Shown piece by piece: positions 31,037 through 41,257 of a DNA stretch of 64,000 nucleotides; within the stretch, counting starts at the first letter, position 1; the number at the start of each line of letters is the position of its first letter. The notes under the pieces are model-generated. The model ran no database searches, was not told the DNA's origin, and worked only from the letters and a program-made list of their open reading frames with translations. The stretch is from Chondrus crispus (Eukaryota; Rhodophyta; Florideophyceae; Gigartinales; Gigartinaceae), in contig NW_005178999.1 in the NCBI RefSeq assembly GCF_000350225.1, positions 70,256 through 134,255 on the forward strand. Direction: 5' to 3'. Made by a program: the position numbers and the translations under genes.

Positions 31037-32047
31037 TCATGACTTCTTGTTCGGTGTGAGTTTGCTGGCGCCCGAGGTCCTAGCTCCGCCGTTATGCTCG
31101 GGCTCCTCTTCGTCGGGATTTTGCTTCTGTCGCACTTCGACTTGCTCTTCCTGCAGTGTTTTGCTTTCTGCGCTTTCCTTTGCCATCTCGACCCAAGTCT
31201 TTGCCTCAAACTCAAGGTCCTCATCGCCATCTTGATCAGAATCCGCCCGCTTCGATGCCTCCGCCTTTCGCTTTCTCTCTGCCTCCCTCTTTTTCTTCGC
31301 TTCGCGTTCTTTCTGCAACCTCTTCTTCTCTGCGCGGTCCCTCTTTGCCTTCTCTGCTCTATTCCCGCGTTCCTCTGACACGCGTGGTTCGTCTAGAAAC
31401 TTCATGATCGCGTCAGCTGTCATCTCTTTGCTTCCCGCCGCGTCGATATCCAGCACATAGGCCGCCTTTTTGACAACATTAATGTGAGCTCTCAAAATCT
31501 TGTCCCTACATCTCACGCGCTCCTTGTCGTTGGAAAACACAAATCCTGAAAATGAACGAATGTTCGTCTTCCGTCTCATCGCTTGTCCTGCGGAATTGAA
31601 CATCAGGCGATGGATGAACTCAATGTGGGGTTCTCTTGCTGTGCAGCGGTCCAGAGCATACTGGACATTGGGCACTTGCGACAGTTTGACGCCACGGCCC
31701 TGCAGTCCGAGAGAGCCAGTGCTGAGTCTGCGCGTCGCTAGGGCAGTAGCGATTTCGAAGACGCGTGTCTTCGTTTTTCGACGCTTGCGGCGGGGTGAAT
31801 ATGTGTCAGGGTCGTGCTCTTGCGTGGGTTGGGCGGGGGAAGATGGGGGTTCGGTGAAGGGGGATTTACAATGTAGCGGGGAAGACCTAGGCGGGGAGGC
31901 GCGCGAAGACGGCGACAGACTGCCCAACTCGTGCGAGGACTCGCCGGCGCCGGAGGGCGGGGCGGTAGCGGGGGCTGGGGAGTGTGCAAAGGGCGCGGCA
32001 GGCGGCGAGCGGGGAGCGGGGGCGGCGGGGAGGAAGGGACTCTGCAT
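31037..32047 (-). CDS. DEK-like chromatin protein
   Basis: A nuclear DNA-binding and chromatin-architecture protein. The 336-residue product has a low-complexity Pro/Ser-rich N-terminus (1-80), a basic nuclear-localisation patch (SPRRKRRKTKTR), and then the DEK central region. Visible there are HRLMFNSAGQA, IRSFSGFVFSNDKE and AAYVLDIDAAGSKEMTADAIMKFLDEP, which correspond in order to the RLLFNRPGK, IRQFSGFPFEKG and CEVLDLERSGVNSELVKRIL-type blocks of animal DEK (pseudo-SAP/SAP region). The C-terminal third is a long charged Lys/Arg/Glu coil ending in an acidic patch. The animal C-terminal DNA-binding domain is not obvious. The gene diverges from RRP46. Confidence 0.82.
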   Translation of the reverse strand: MQSPFLPAAPAPRSPPAAPFAHSPAPATAPPSGAGESSHELGSLSPSSRASPPRSSPLHCKSPFTEPPSSPAQPTQEHDPDTYSPRRKRRKTKTRVFEIATALATRRLSTGSLGLQGRGVKLSQVPNVQYALDRCTAREPHIEFIHRLMFNSAGQAMRRKTNIRSFSGFVFSNDKERVRCRDKILRAHINVVKKAAYVLDIDAAGSKEMTADAIMKFLDEPRVSEERGNRAEKAKRDRAEKKRLQKEREAKKKREAERKRKAEASKRADSDQDGDEDLEFEAKTWVEMAKESAESKTLQEEQVEVRQKQNPDEEEPEHNGGARTSGASKLTPNKKS

Positions 32048-32540
32048 TTTGGAGGTGGTGCGTACGGTGTGGACGCTGGAGGAGGGGTGGAGGGTTGGGG
32101 GGTGGGGCGGGGGGTAGAGGGTTGGGTGACTCTAGGTTTCCCTCAAGCCTTTGTTTTGAGGGGCGTGCGGCGGCGATGGTGGGGTGTTCCCAGAAGCGAG
32201 GGAACGGGTGCACCCGCGTGTTGCGATGCCAGCGCTTCGAGTGTCATAGCTGTCGCTCGGCAGAGTGCTGAAGCCGCCTTGCATTCGCATTGTACAGTAC
32301 TGTACACTTGTCATCTCAAGCACGCGCGGCAGAACAGACTAAGCTTCTTTTTTTTGATCATTTGACCCTGTCGTGCTTACGTCATCGCCTCCACCGCCGC
32401 CGTTCCAAGTTCTGTAGAACCTAGAAACGCTACCTGCAGCATCGCGCACGCTACCGCACCGACTTCGCCCCACCCTGTAACATCGTTGGCTGAAGCTCTG
32501 CCAAGAAACACTCCACGGGCTAACCACTTCCGTGTTCGCC

Positions 32541-33365
32541 ATGTCAGTCAGCACCGCATCCAACACGCGCCCTGATGCCCTCGAGTTTTCCGGCGTCGGG
32601 ACGGGCGTCGACGCCATGTCAGGCACGCCGCTCTCCGCCGGGCGACGGGACGGCCGTTCGGCATCAGAGATGCGATCGCTCTCCATCTCACACGGGCCGC
32701 TCGTCGCCGCCGACGGGTCTGCACGTGTGCGTCTCGGCGCGACGGACGTCGTGGTTGCTGTGTACGGCCCTATGGGCTGCCCCGTCCCGCGCCAGGACGC
32801 GGAACAAATGCATGTCAGCGTTGCGTTTCGGAGACGCGCAGGTACCACGTCGGGAGGAGCGGGGGGTAAAGGGGATTCGATTAACGCGGGTAAGGAAGCA
32901 ATTGCGGGAAGGGATCTTAAAAAGGTCGTAGAGGAGATCGTCATGGCGATTTTGCATCCCCGCAAGGCCGCCGTCGTCGCGGTTCAGGTACTCGCGGACA
33001 ATGGCGGAGTGATTGCCGCTGCTATTAATGGTACTGTTATGGCCCTCGTCGATGCGGGAATGCCGATGAGAGCAGTGCCATCGGCAGCTAGTGTGTCTCT
33101 GTATAACGGAGCCATCGTTGTTGACCCTGTTCTCATCGAAGAGGTTGAGGCAGATGGTGTGATTACGTTCGTATTTGATACATCTCTTGCCGACGAAAAC
33201 GGCTTTATGTCAGTCTATACAGACGGCGACTGTACAGGAGATTCCATGTTTGCCGCCGCGCTTGAAACTTCCCGCGACCTCGCCTTAAAAACAATGGCGT
33301 TTCTCAAGCTCAGCCTTGAGCAAAAAGCGGCCCAACGACTTACCTGGAATACAACAAAAACCTAG
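32541..33365 (+). CDS. RRP46: Exosome core subunit RRP46 (RNase PH fold)
   Basis: A ring subunit of the RNA exosome (human EXOSC5), which degrades and processes RNA in nucleus and cytoplasm; most eukaryotic ring subunits are catalytically inactive. The 274-residue product has the RNase PH fold blocks: GPLVAADGSARVRLGATDVVV (opening strands), VYGPMGCP, then LADNGGVIAAAINGTVMALVDAGMPM, the hallmark helix region of the family, and VVDPVLIEEVEADGVITFVFD. The AAAINGTVMALVDAGMPMRA spacing and the absence of the RRP41/RRP42 N-terminal RPDGR block fit RRP46 best. ATG 32541 follows an upstream GTG in frame. The stop is only 25 bp from the stop of the convergent bromodomain/GATA gene. Confidence 0.87.
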   Translation: MSVSTASNTRPDALEFSGVGTGVDAMSGTPLSAGRRDGRSASEMRSLSISHGPLVAADGSARVRLGATDVVVAVYGPMGCPVPRQDAEQMHVSVAFRRRAGTTSGGAGGKGDSINAGKEAIAGRDLKKVVEEIVMAILHPRKAAVVAVQVLADNGGVIAAAINGTVMALVDAGMPMRAVPSAASVSLYNGAIVVDPVLIEEVEADGVITFVFDTSLADENGFMSVYTDGDCTGDSMFAAALETSRDLALKTMAFLKLSLEQKAAQRLTWNTTKT

Positions 33366-33390
33366 GTGTCCTCTGACACTCTCCCTACCC

Positions 33391-36300
33391 TCAAAACGAA
33401 AACTCGGGTCCCCCACTTGGTGTTTCAAGGGCTCCGTCAGCGAAGAACATATCTCCTATCTGATCGGACCCCATGACATCACCGCTCAGGCTGCCGCTAT
33501 TCGCAAAGGTAGATCGAGCTCCCACATCTCCTAAACCGCTCCCTATCCCTAGTCCCATACCTCCTTGGTTCCCGAATGATGACAAATTGGAGAAATCCAA
33601 AGCTGTCTGAATGCTGCCAGCATCTGATAAGTTGTTGCGTTGTCCGCGGTCTACCGTAACATTTGCTGTACCACCACGTTGATCAGCACTTTTCCCCAAC
33701 CCCGATTGTTGCACTGCGCTGAATTGCGAACTACCAGGGATATTGTGAACGCCCCCGTTCATGTTCATCATCGGAGCATTTTTTGGCTGTTGCCTTTGAG
33801 ACGCAGTCTGGTTTTCACCGCGCAGCATCCCAACACCAGCGGAGACTCCTCCAAGTTGCTGATTCATCAGCTTTTGTTGCATGAGAGGGTCGCCTTGGTG
33901 TGCGACAAGATTTTGTTGTCCTTGGGTTCTTAGGGGAGTAAACTGCTGATGCGGCGCTAGACCACCCCCTTGTGGTTGCCTTCTATACTTCATTTGCGCT
34001 TGCGCTCCTGGTCGAGTATTCACATTGGTACGCCCGCTCCCGCTAACACCAGGTAGCCGCACATTTGTAAAGGCACCAGAGCCGACACCATGCATTGCTT
34101 GAATAGCTTGTGACGGTACCACAGTCACACCGTTTGAGCTCGTCCCTTGACCGCTGTACATGTGCATCCCGCTAGGCATTTGAGCGCGCAAGCCTTGCTG
34201 GTGCATCCCACGCATGTCACCGTGTGCAGAAACCAGATGTTGCCCACCATGAGCGGATTGCACCCCAGGCGGAAACCCCATCGCCCCGACAGAAACACGC
34301 GCATTTGGGGGGATCCCACGGGATCCCACGGAAGACGATGAATGCCGCGGCGAAGACTGCATTACCCGTACCGGCTTCTGAATAGGCCGCTTAGCTACCC
34401 CATTTGGAGTCGCATGCGGAGAACTCATCGGTGAGGCATTGACTAACCCACAAGATGCTCCCACACTGTTTACAAAAGAACCGTTCGAAGGCGTCCGTGA
34501 TGTTCTGTGAGACGTCTGACCCCACAGCTCTTTTGGGCGATTTCGATGGGTTTTCTCCCAGTACAGTCCGCATGGTATGCAAAGCCTCTCGACTCCCTCA
34601 GGTCCAAGACCTCCCGCTCTCCATCCAAATTGGTCACGTGTTCCGCAGTTGTTGCAAATCGAGTTCTGGTTTGCTGGCGGTAATTCATGACTTGTTCGAT
34701 GCGATGGGATACCGACCGAATGCGATAGACCTCGATTCGAAGCCGCGTGGTTCTGGTGCGCATCCAAACTCGCTGCTTTCGCCGCCGCCACCGCTGCTTG
34801 CTGTGCGCGAGCCTTCAAAAGGTTATTCATTTCCTGTGATTGAACAGAGGACTGTGACGAGAAGTTGTGGTGCGCGGGCCTCATTACTGAGCGCCCATCC
34901 GTAACGCCTGATCTTTGGCGTTTCTGCGAGAGCAGCTGGAGCTCCCTTTTGTGCAATGCTACATTGTTTGGGTGATGAGCTGACGACATATGTTTGCGTT
35001 GTTCAATTATGTTTGCCTGTCGATGTGCTTCGGTGCATAGTTGTTGCTTAATCCCAAGAGACCGAAGCTGGATTTCATGCAATTGGGCTGGTGTGAAGTT
35101 CGAACCAGTGTCCATCGCCCCAGCCGGACTCGCTCTCCTTCTATGTGCATCGCTCAGTACCTGTTTGTGCAAAGAATCGATACATTGCAAGTCCTTTGCG
35201 GCGATGCCAAGTGCAGGGGCATTTTGCAGACGGGCGATTTCGTCCATGGTTGCAACGCTAACCCCGTGAGGCATGGAGAAATCTACTACGTCAACAGGCA
35301 CAGTGTCCACCTCTTTCGCGATATCTTCTCCCAATAACTGTCTCAACCCGTCTATGCCATTCATTTCATGTCTTGGCTCTTTCAGCTTCGGTAGAATTGA
35401 GACAACCTTTCTGTTCGCCTTGTCAATGGCATCCGCTAATTGGATGATAGACTTGGTATCCCATGCTTTCAAATTGTCCGAGACGTTCCGCGCGTTCGCT
35501 TTGCTTGCCATCATAGCAAGATCATGCAAGGTTAACCCTTTCTTCAAAAATTCCTCCTGCTGCTTCTTCACAGCGAGTTCAGGGCTTAGTAACTCGGTGA
35601 CTATTTGGGTCGTCGTAGTTGACTTTGAGTTTTGCACAAAGCGATACAACGACTGCGCGTAGTCTTTCACAAGAATGGATCCCTTTCGCGGTTGCGGCGC
35701 ACAAGGGTTTTTCGTCGAGTACAAAGGCAATGTTTCGCACAGCAGCCCCGGGCATGCGTCCACTTGATGTGTTGATACTTCACCTGACATGCCATCTTCC
35801 CATCGCCGGTCGGTTGGGTGATATTTTCGCAAAGGAATTTGCACAAGGCTGCCATCGGCTGTGGCATATTGTGGTAGCAAAACGTTGTCCGTTCCTTTCC
35901 TGTACAAGCCTGTAGTTCCCGCGTACTGCAAACGCAAATGATCGGCCAGAGCGTTCTCCTCTGGGGTGCGACCGTTATGTTCCTCCCTCGGAAACGTCGT
36001 AGCGGTGGAGTCCATGGGATCTCGTCCAGGTACGTTTGTCCGTGAGTCCCGACCGGCATATCCCCCAGGACCAACGCCAGGTTGTGGATGTAGGCCATGA
36101 GCTGACAGTACGGCGTTCGCTTGCATTGTCTCTCGCCTTCGCCTGTGTTTTTCCTTCCATTTAATAATGTTCTCTTTGTCCTTCTCTAAATGTTGACGAG
36201 TTGAGGCGATAAGTTTCTCTGTGAGGCGACGCAGTTCAATAGCGGTTCGACTGAAAATATTGGTAGGCTCTTTTCCATTAAAAAGTAGGCAGTTGGACCA

Positions 36301-36669
36301 AATGAGGTCGAGATCGCGTCGAAACTCACCCAAGCTGCGGTACGATTGCTTGCCGAGCTTTGTACGCATGGTAGTCAGGTCCATGGGACGTTTGATGGTC
36401 TCAGCGTAACCGTCGACTTCATCGGTATTGACGGGTTCCAGAAATATATTGAGATGGTCCTTCTTATTGAGGCGGTCCAGGACATCAGTGCATCGCCTGC
36501 GGAAGCATTCGGGCAAAGGAGGGGGACGCTCCCGTCCATCGCGGGGGGCATTTGGCGGGCGGCCCCTGCCACGGCCGGAGCGACCGGCCTTTGCGCGAGA
36601 AGGGGTGGCAGAGTTCGCGGAAGAGTCAGTGCCAGTGCGACGGCGTTTTGCGGTTGATCCCACACCCAT
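33391..36669 (-). CDS. Bromodomain plus GATA-type zinc finger protein
   Basis: A chromatin or transcription factor of 1092 residues combining two domains. A bromodomain (about 53-155) is shown by HLNIFLEPVNTDEV, RPMDLTTMRTKL and DLIWSNCLLFNG, with the acetyl-lysine-binding Asn at about 131. A GATA-like finger lies near 670-700: CNNC, 21 residues, then CIPCGLYWEKT, followed by basic residues. The first 50 residues are basic, with AT-hook-like RGRGRP. A long middle region is helical, and the C-terminal 400 residues are low-complexity (Gln, Gly, Ser, Asn, Met), like activation domains. A TTG precedes in frame, but the first ATG is 36669. The gene diverges from a second bromodomain gene and is tail-to-tail with RRP46. 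Confidence 0.88.
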   Translation of the reverse strand: MGVGSTAKRRRTGTDSSANSATPSRAKAGRSGRGRGRPPNAPRDGRERPPPLPECFRRRCTDVLDRLNKKDHLNIFLEPVNTDEVDGYAETIKRPMDLTTMRTKLGKQSYRSLGEFRRDLDLIWSNCLLFNGKEPTNIFSRTAIELRRLTEKLIASTRQHLEKDKENIIKWKEKHRRRRETMQANAVLSAHGLHPQPGVGPGGYAGRDSRTNVPGRDPMDSTATTFPREEHNGRTPEENALADHLRLQYAGTTGLYRKGTDNVLLPQYATADGSLVQIPLRKYHPTDRRWEDGMSGEVSTHQVDACPGLLCETLPLYSTKNPCAPQPRKGSILVKDYAQSLYRFVQNSKSTTTTQIVTELLSPELAVKKQQEEFLKKGLTLHDLAMMASKANARNVSDNLKAWDTKSIIQLADAIDKANRKVVSILPKLKEPRHEMNGIDGLRQLLGEDIAKEVDTVPVDVVDFSMPHGVSVATMDEIARLQNAPALGIAAKDLQCIDSLHKQVLSDAHRRRASPAGAMDTGSNFTPAQLHEIQLRSLGIKQQLCTEAHRQANIIEQRKHMSSAHHPNNVALHKRELQLLSQKRQRSGVTDGRSVMRPAHHNFSSQSSVQSQEMNNLLKARAQQAAVAAAKAASLDAHQNHAASNRGLSHSVGIPSHRTSHELPPANQNSICNNCGTRDQFGWRAGGLGPEGVERLCIPCGLYWEKTHRNRPKELWGQTSHRTSRTPSNGSFVNSVGASCGLVNASPMSSPHATPNGVAKRPIQKPVRVMQSSPRHSSSSVGSRGIPPNARVSVGAMGFPPGVQSAHGGQHLVSAHGDMRGMHQQGLRAQMPSGMHMYSGQGTSSNGVTVVPSQAIQAMHGVGSGAFTNVRLPGVSGSGRTNVNTRPGAQAQMKYRRQPQGGGLAPHQQFTPLRTQGQQNLVAHQGDPLMQQKLMNQQLGGVSAGVGMLRGENQTASQRQQPKNAPMMNMNGGVHNIPGSSQFSAVQQSGLGKSADQRGGTANVTVDRGQRNNLSDAGSIQTALDFSNLSSFGNQGGMGLGIGSGLGDVGARSTFANSGSLSGDVMGSDQIGDMFFADGALETPSGGPEFSF

Positions 36670-36904
36670 TTCCTGGTGGGATAAAGGGGGGTGGGAGGCG
36701 GGGGTTGGCAAAGGGGGAGGTTTGGCGGGTGGAGTGTAGAGGCGTGGTGAACCTGTGTGGACGCGAGGGTCGAATTCTGACAGCAAAGCGGCAGGTGGCG
36801 TGTGTTTGAGGGACGTGAGGGACGTTTTTTGACGGAATGTGGACGCCTGCGGGGCTGTGGCAACTCAAAAACGCGCGCCGCGCCGTAATATACCTTGAGG
36901 GCCG

Positions 36905-37048
36905 ATTGGACTGCCCGGCAAAGACACCGTGGTAGCCGCGTGCCAATGCTGCCGAGCTTGGCTCCGCGAGAACGGCATTGGACTGTACGGCCAAGGCACT
37001 GTGGTAGCCGCGTGCCGATGTTGCGGAGCTGGGCTCCGCGAAAGCGGC
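36905..37048. repeat. 72-bp tandem duplication in a divergent promoter
   Basis: Two adjacent 72-bp copies (36905-36976 and 36977-37048), both beginning ATTGGACTG and sharing GTGGTAGCCGCGTGCC, with about ten differences. They lie between the start codons of the two bromodomain genes, so they are candidate duplicated regulatory sequence for both. Confidence 0.85.
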
Positions 37049-37294
37049 TCTGAGGGCGTCAGCGGCATTGCTGTTTCAAAAGAACAATTGCTGCCGGCCG
37101 CATGTAATGGGGTAATTACCCTCCCCATATGCAATTAGCAAAACTCTGCTTGCACAGCGCGGATAACGAAAAATTGACGATTCACAGCGATTGGGTCCAG
37201 ACGCGGCATGGACGTGAAGGACCCCAGCGTGCACTGTCGCATTCGCCTTTCTTAAAACTCCTCCCGCTGGCCGCGCGCCATCACTCCTTCCGCT

Positions 37295-39151
37295 ATGGCC
37301 CCGTCGCGGCCACCAAGGCCACCCACACACCCGACCAGAGACCCCAAAGAACTTCTCAAGAAGCGAGGCGCTGACCTCATCCGCAAAGTCTCCGACAAAG
37401 ACAGATATGCCATCTTTCTCGAACCAGTCGATATCCGCCAGGTTCAGGGCTACACAGACCTCATCGCCCGCCCCATGGACCTATCCACATTGCAAAAAAA
37501 CCTCCAGATGGGCGTCTACCGAACCCCCATGGAGTTTCGCGCCGACTTAGACCTCATTTGGTCAAATTGTTGTATCTTCAACGCAGACGACTCCATTTAC
37601 TACAAGGAGGCTGTTAGGTTACGCGTGCTGTGTGAACGCTATTATGACGAACTCTGCCGTCTCTTATCCCGCGACGGAGTCGCCGCTGCCCTCGGCCTGA
37701 CGAAAGTACGACGTGCAGGACCGTACTCGAGAAACTCCTCCAAGCGTCCGCCACGCCACCGTATGCAAAATGGAACCGGTCCGTCATCGGGTGGAGTGTC
37801 CTCTTCGCTGCAAACCTCAGAACCCACTAGTCCCGAACCAGACGCAGACGTCTCTGGTTCGGCATCGGCTTCCGGTAGTGCGTCGGGAGCCCAGCCGACC
37901 TTTCGCGACTCACAGATTCGCCGCGCCCGAACCGCTGCCGAGGCAGCCATTGTTGCCGCAGCTGCAGCCGAAGAGGAATTTCGTGCTGCCGCAAAGGCTG
38001 CTGGTGTTGCGCCCAACGTCTCGTCTGACAGGCAAATTTTTTCCGGGCCTAATGACGTCTTTCACAAAAGCAGTCGCGATATCCACGCACTACGAGCTCG
38101 ACAGCTAAAAGTTTCAAATCATCGCAAGATGAAAAATCGTTGTGCCGAAGTTCCGGAAGCGTGGAGACGCATTGGCCGCTGGCACAGCCGTGGTCTCACA
38201 ATGCCCAAGTTTGCGACGACAGAACGAGCCTTGAATGTGCGCTACGGTCAAATGTATCAGAGATACATCCACAAATCAGCTCCCATTGCACGCCGTCTCT
38301 TAGCCACATTACTGGACGAACACGTGGTTTCTGAGCATGATTTGAAAACCACGAGGGCGCACAACCGGTCGGGCCCGGTCCTCGACAGAGTTCTCGTGAA
38401 TGGCAGCCCCAATCATAGTGAGTTGGAGAAAATGGATATCTCTCCCAAGGTCATCAAGAAGAATCTTTCGGCTACGATACCGGCAAATGGCATACACGAT
38501 TCCATGGATATCGACAATGGCAGAGTTACCCGAAAACCTTCAAAATCATTCCAACAAGCTGCAAAGCGTGCGAGAAGGCGTAACTCACCTACGCAAGTAA
38601 ATGGAGGAGCTGATGTTCCTGTCGACTCACCAAGACCAGAATTGAATGAGAAGGTTGAACATCATCAGGATATCGAGGAAGTGATGTGGAAGGATACAGG
38701 TGCCACCGGGCGAAGCCCTCACCCGGGAGTGAAAGATATTTCGGACTTGCAAATGACCCTGAAAGAAAATGGTATTGACCCTAGCTTTCTCTCAAGTTTG
38801 GTCAGGGGCGGAGCTTGTACAGAGAAGGAAGTGCGAAGCGGACAGACAGAACAGGACCAGTGTAAAGGCAGCGAGGCTGCGCGAAATGATGATATGGAAT
38901 ACTTGCTGACTACAAACCACGCCACTATGATGAACGTGTTGAGGTTGCGCGCTCTCCGCGAGAGCGCGAATGAGGCAGATTGCGAAGATCTGGAAGATCG
39001 CGAGCGAGAATTACTTGAGCGTTTGGCAAAAGACATGTCGTCTGTCATTAAGAAGCTTCCGCCAAGCTGTGTCGTTCACCCGGCCGATGCAGCCGACACC
39101 GCAACGGCCATGGCGCTCTCGACTCAACCTCTATCGCAATGCCAAAAGTGA
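37295..39151 (+). CDS. Bromodomain protein (BRD7/BRD9-like class)
   Basis: A 618-residue chromatin reader with one N-terminal bromodomain at about 18-120: DRYAIFLEPVDIRQVQGY, RPMDLSTLQKNL and DLIWSNCCIFNADDS, where N96 is the acetyl-lysine-contacting Asn. The single bromodomain with the YAIFLEPVD...Y...I-RPMDLST pattern resembles the SWI/SNF-associated BRD7/9 group. The rest is Ser/Pro/Ala-rich and helical. It contains RRIGRWHSRGLTMP (about 287-300) and ends with a charged coil of about 120 residues. It diverges from the bromodomain/GATA gene. The two bromodomains are clearly related to each other (FLEPV, RPMDL, DLDLIWSNC), so the pair may be an old inverted duplication followed by divergence. 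Confidence 0.87.
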   Translation: MAPSRPPRPPTHPTRDPKELLKKRGADLIRKVSDKDRYAIFLEPVDIRQVQGYTDLIARPMDLSTLQKNLQMGVYRTPMEFRADLDLIWSNCCIFNADDSIYYKEAVRLRVLCERYYDELCRLLSRDGVAAALGLTKVRRAGPYSRNSSKRPPRHRMQNGTGPSSGGVSSSLQTSEPTSPEPDADVSGSASASGSASGAQPTFRDSQIRRARTAAEAAIVAAAAAEEEFRAAAKAAGVAPNVSSDRQIFSGPNDVFHKSSRDIHALRARQLKVSNHRKMKNRCAEVPEAWRRIGRWHSRGLTMPKFATTERALNVRYGQMYQRYIHKSAPIARRLLATLLDEHVVSEHDLKTTRAHNRSGPVLDRVLVNGSPNHSELEKMDISPKVIKKNLSATIPANGIHDSMDIDNGRVTRKPSKSFQQAAKRARRRNSPTQVNGGADVPVDSPRPELNEKVEHHQDIEEVMWKDTGATGRSPHPGVKDISDLQMTLKENGIDPSFLSSLVRGGACTEKEVRSGQTEQDQCKGSEAARNDDMEYLLTTNHATMMNVLRLRALRESANEADCEDLEDRERELLERLAKDMSSVIKKLPPSCVVHPADAADTATAMALSTQPLSQCQK

Positions 39152-39551
39152 TCTCATTTAATGACGTGGGAGAGCTGGTGACGCATGGGCAGTTGATTTT
39201 GGTTAGAGGTCCTCCAAGCCAGGGTTGAAGGCAAATTGTAGCATTGGTTTCCAGTTCATGGATTCAACCAAATTAGTCAATGGCAGGAAAGGATGGCCCA
39301 CTAATATCCATATCTCGGGAGAGATGTCTAAGTCCTTCTAACCTCGGAAGAAACAGCAGAACTGCGAGCCCTGACATTGTGAACTGGGAAAAGAACAGAG
39401 CCTGAGCTTCGTCCTAAGGAAAGTCCTATATGCCTACATGTACTAACTAGTCTGAATCACTCAACTTCCGTATGTCTCCCTCACGGTTCAAGGTAGCTCG
39501 CAACGAAATGGCATTTTTTGAGTAAAACGATGTTGGCAAATCCGCGTCAGC

Positions 39552-40080
39552 TCATTTTCCCACTCCCCCGCACATTTGTCCCAGAATTGCCCCCACAACT
39601 GTCAAACCCACTGCGTGACAGCCCCTGTGAATTGCGAACAACAAGAAAGGCCGGTCTTCGAAAAAGCAATGCGAAGCATTCATCCCCGTGTCAAAGAATA
39701 GCCCAAGGGCCAGTCCCCATAGAGCCCCTTCTAGCGCCGTTTCACACATAGCAGTTTTTAGAACAAAAGCGAAGAAGAGCAAAACTGCGGCAGTCCCCAC
39801 GGACGTTGCAGCGATTGCTCTCATATCCGGTTTCGGTGGTTGTTTCTTCCCGAAAGAGAGGCGGTTGCACAAATCCCCAAACAGAAACTTAGAGTACCAT
39901 ACCTAGTAGTTGGGAAGGTGCGAAAAAGTCAGCTCCAAAAGGGTTTCTTTCGCGATCCACTTCGTAAACATTATGCGTTATGGAAAGTATGAATTCAACA
40001 CATACCATCGACAACGCCATGTACACCGACCATGATATTATGAAAGACTGAGCGCTGAGGTAAGCAAGGACTTGTGCCAT
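39552..40080 (-). CDS. DUF1761-like small membrane protein, copy 1 (two exons)
   Basis: Exon 1 is 40006-40080 (25 codons), the intron 39903-40005 (103 bp, GTATGT to CTACTAG) and exon 2 39552-39902, giving 141 residues. The product has about four hydrophobic helices and the DUF1761 layout: an early VWYSKFLFG block (FLWYSPLLFG in bacteria), ALWGLALGLFFDTGMN, then FFEDRPFLLFAIHRG and LTVVGAILG at the C-terminus. Function is unknown; bacterial members are small membrane proteins. The intron removes the break between two otherwise short frames and puts the family-specific WYS motif in frame, which supports the splice model. A tandem paralogue lies 650 bp upstream with the intron at the identical codon. 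Confidence 0.78.
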
Positions 40081-40730
40081 GGTTGAAAGACGAAAAGTGG
40101 CTCTTGAAGAGCTAAGCAAGCACGTCTGAGTAGCGCGATATCACAGGCACGTACGGTACAGTACTTTCCGGCAGTCTTATTCTTCTTGTATCTCGTCGGA
40201 GTGGCGGTATGTGCGACAAACTGTACTCAAATTCTACCAAGCCAGTGTTGAACAAAAGACGCAAGATTAAGTCCAGGCCGGTGATGCCGCCTCGAAACAG
40301 CATAAAAAGGGGAATCTGAGATTTTTTTTTTAATAATCTGATTTTTTCATCCGTTGAATGTAGTGGATCTGTTGGCCCTCAGAGCAACCGCTCATCGCAT
40401 GTCATTGCCTTGCTGACCCCAAGCTTAAGTCTATTCCGTCGAAGCTTGTCCGCACTCTAAGAACCACGAGCTCCTGTACTCAACTTTGTCGTTTACCATG
40501 TGTATCCTCAACCCGCTCTCCGCAATTCAGCAGTAACTTTATTGGTAGAGAAATCCGCGTAACTGGCTATCTCGAGCGGTGGCGCGCCCGAATCGCAAGA
40601 ATAAACACCCTACCATGCTGCCGTGCCCATCCCATGAATTCACGCACATTGCAGAACTAAAATTCATCCATATTGAATGCAAAACAGCAGGCCATGGATG
40701 TAGCGATGCGAATTACCTAGTGATTGACGC

Positions 40731-41257
40731 TCAGGAGCCACAAAGCAAGCCAAGCATGGCGCCAATTATAGTGAGACTTGTGATGTGGTATCCCCTGTGG
40801 AGCAAGAAGAGCGCAAAGGGTCTATCCTCGAAAAAAGAATGAGAAGCGTTGAGTCCAGAGTCTAGAAAAACTCCGACAGCCAGTCCCCATATGGCTCCCT
40901 CGCCAGGCGTGCGACAATCGGCCACGCCCAACAGGAAAGAAAAGAATGGAAGGGCCATTGCCGTGCTTATGGCGGCCGATGCCATTGCACGAGCATCCGG
41001 CGTCGGTTGCTTGCCTGGATGTGCAAGGCGGAGGAAAGCGTTTCCGAAAACACCTGGCGAGTACCACAGCTAGAAGAAAGGACAAGTTGTTTTTCATCGT
41101 CGGACAGTTAGGTGTGACTAGGATATGGAAACAAGTAATCGAGGAGCTCCTTCATCAATTGGGCTGGTGTTAGAGTACGTACCATTCCCATGAACATGTG
41201 CACGAGCCATGAAAGGATGAAAGCCGGCAGGCTGACGTAGTGAAACAAAGCGCTCAT
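40731..41257 (-). CDS. DUF1761-like small membrane protein, copy 2 (two exons)
   Basis: Exon 1 is 41183-41257 (25 codons, MSALFHYVSLPAFILSW), the intron 41070-41182 (113 bp, GTACGT to TTCTAG) and exon 2 40731-41069, giving 137 residues. After splicing the protein reads LWYSPGVFGNAF across the junction, then AIWGLAVGVFLDSGLN, FFEDRPFALFLLHRG and LTIIGAMLG. These are the same blocks as copy 1 and as bacterial DUF1761 proteins. Exon 1 is exactly 75 nt in both copies and the intron falls at the same phase-0 boundary, so the duplication followed intron gain. The function is not known. Confidence 0.78.
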
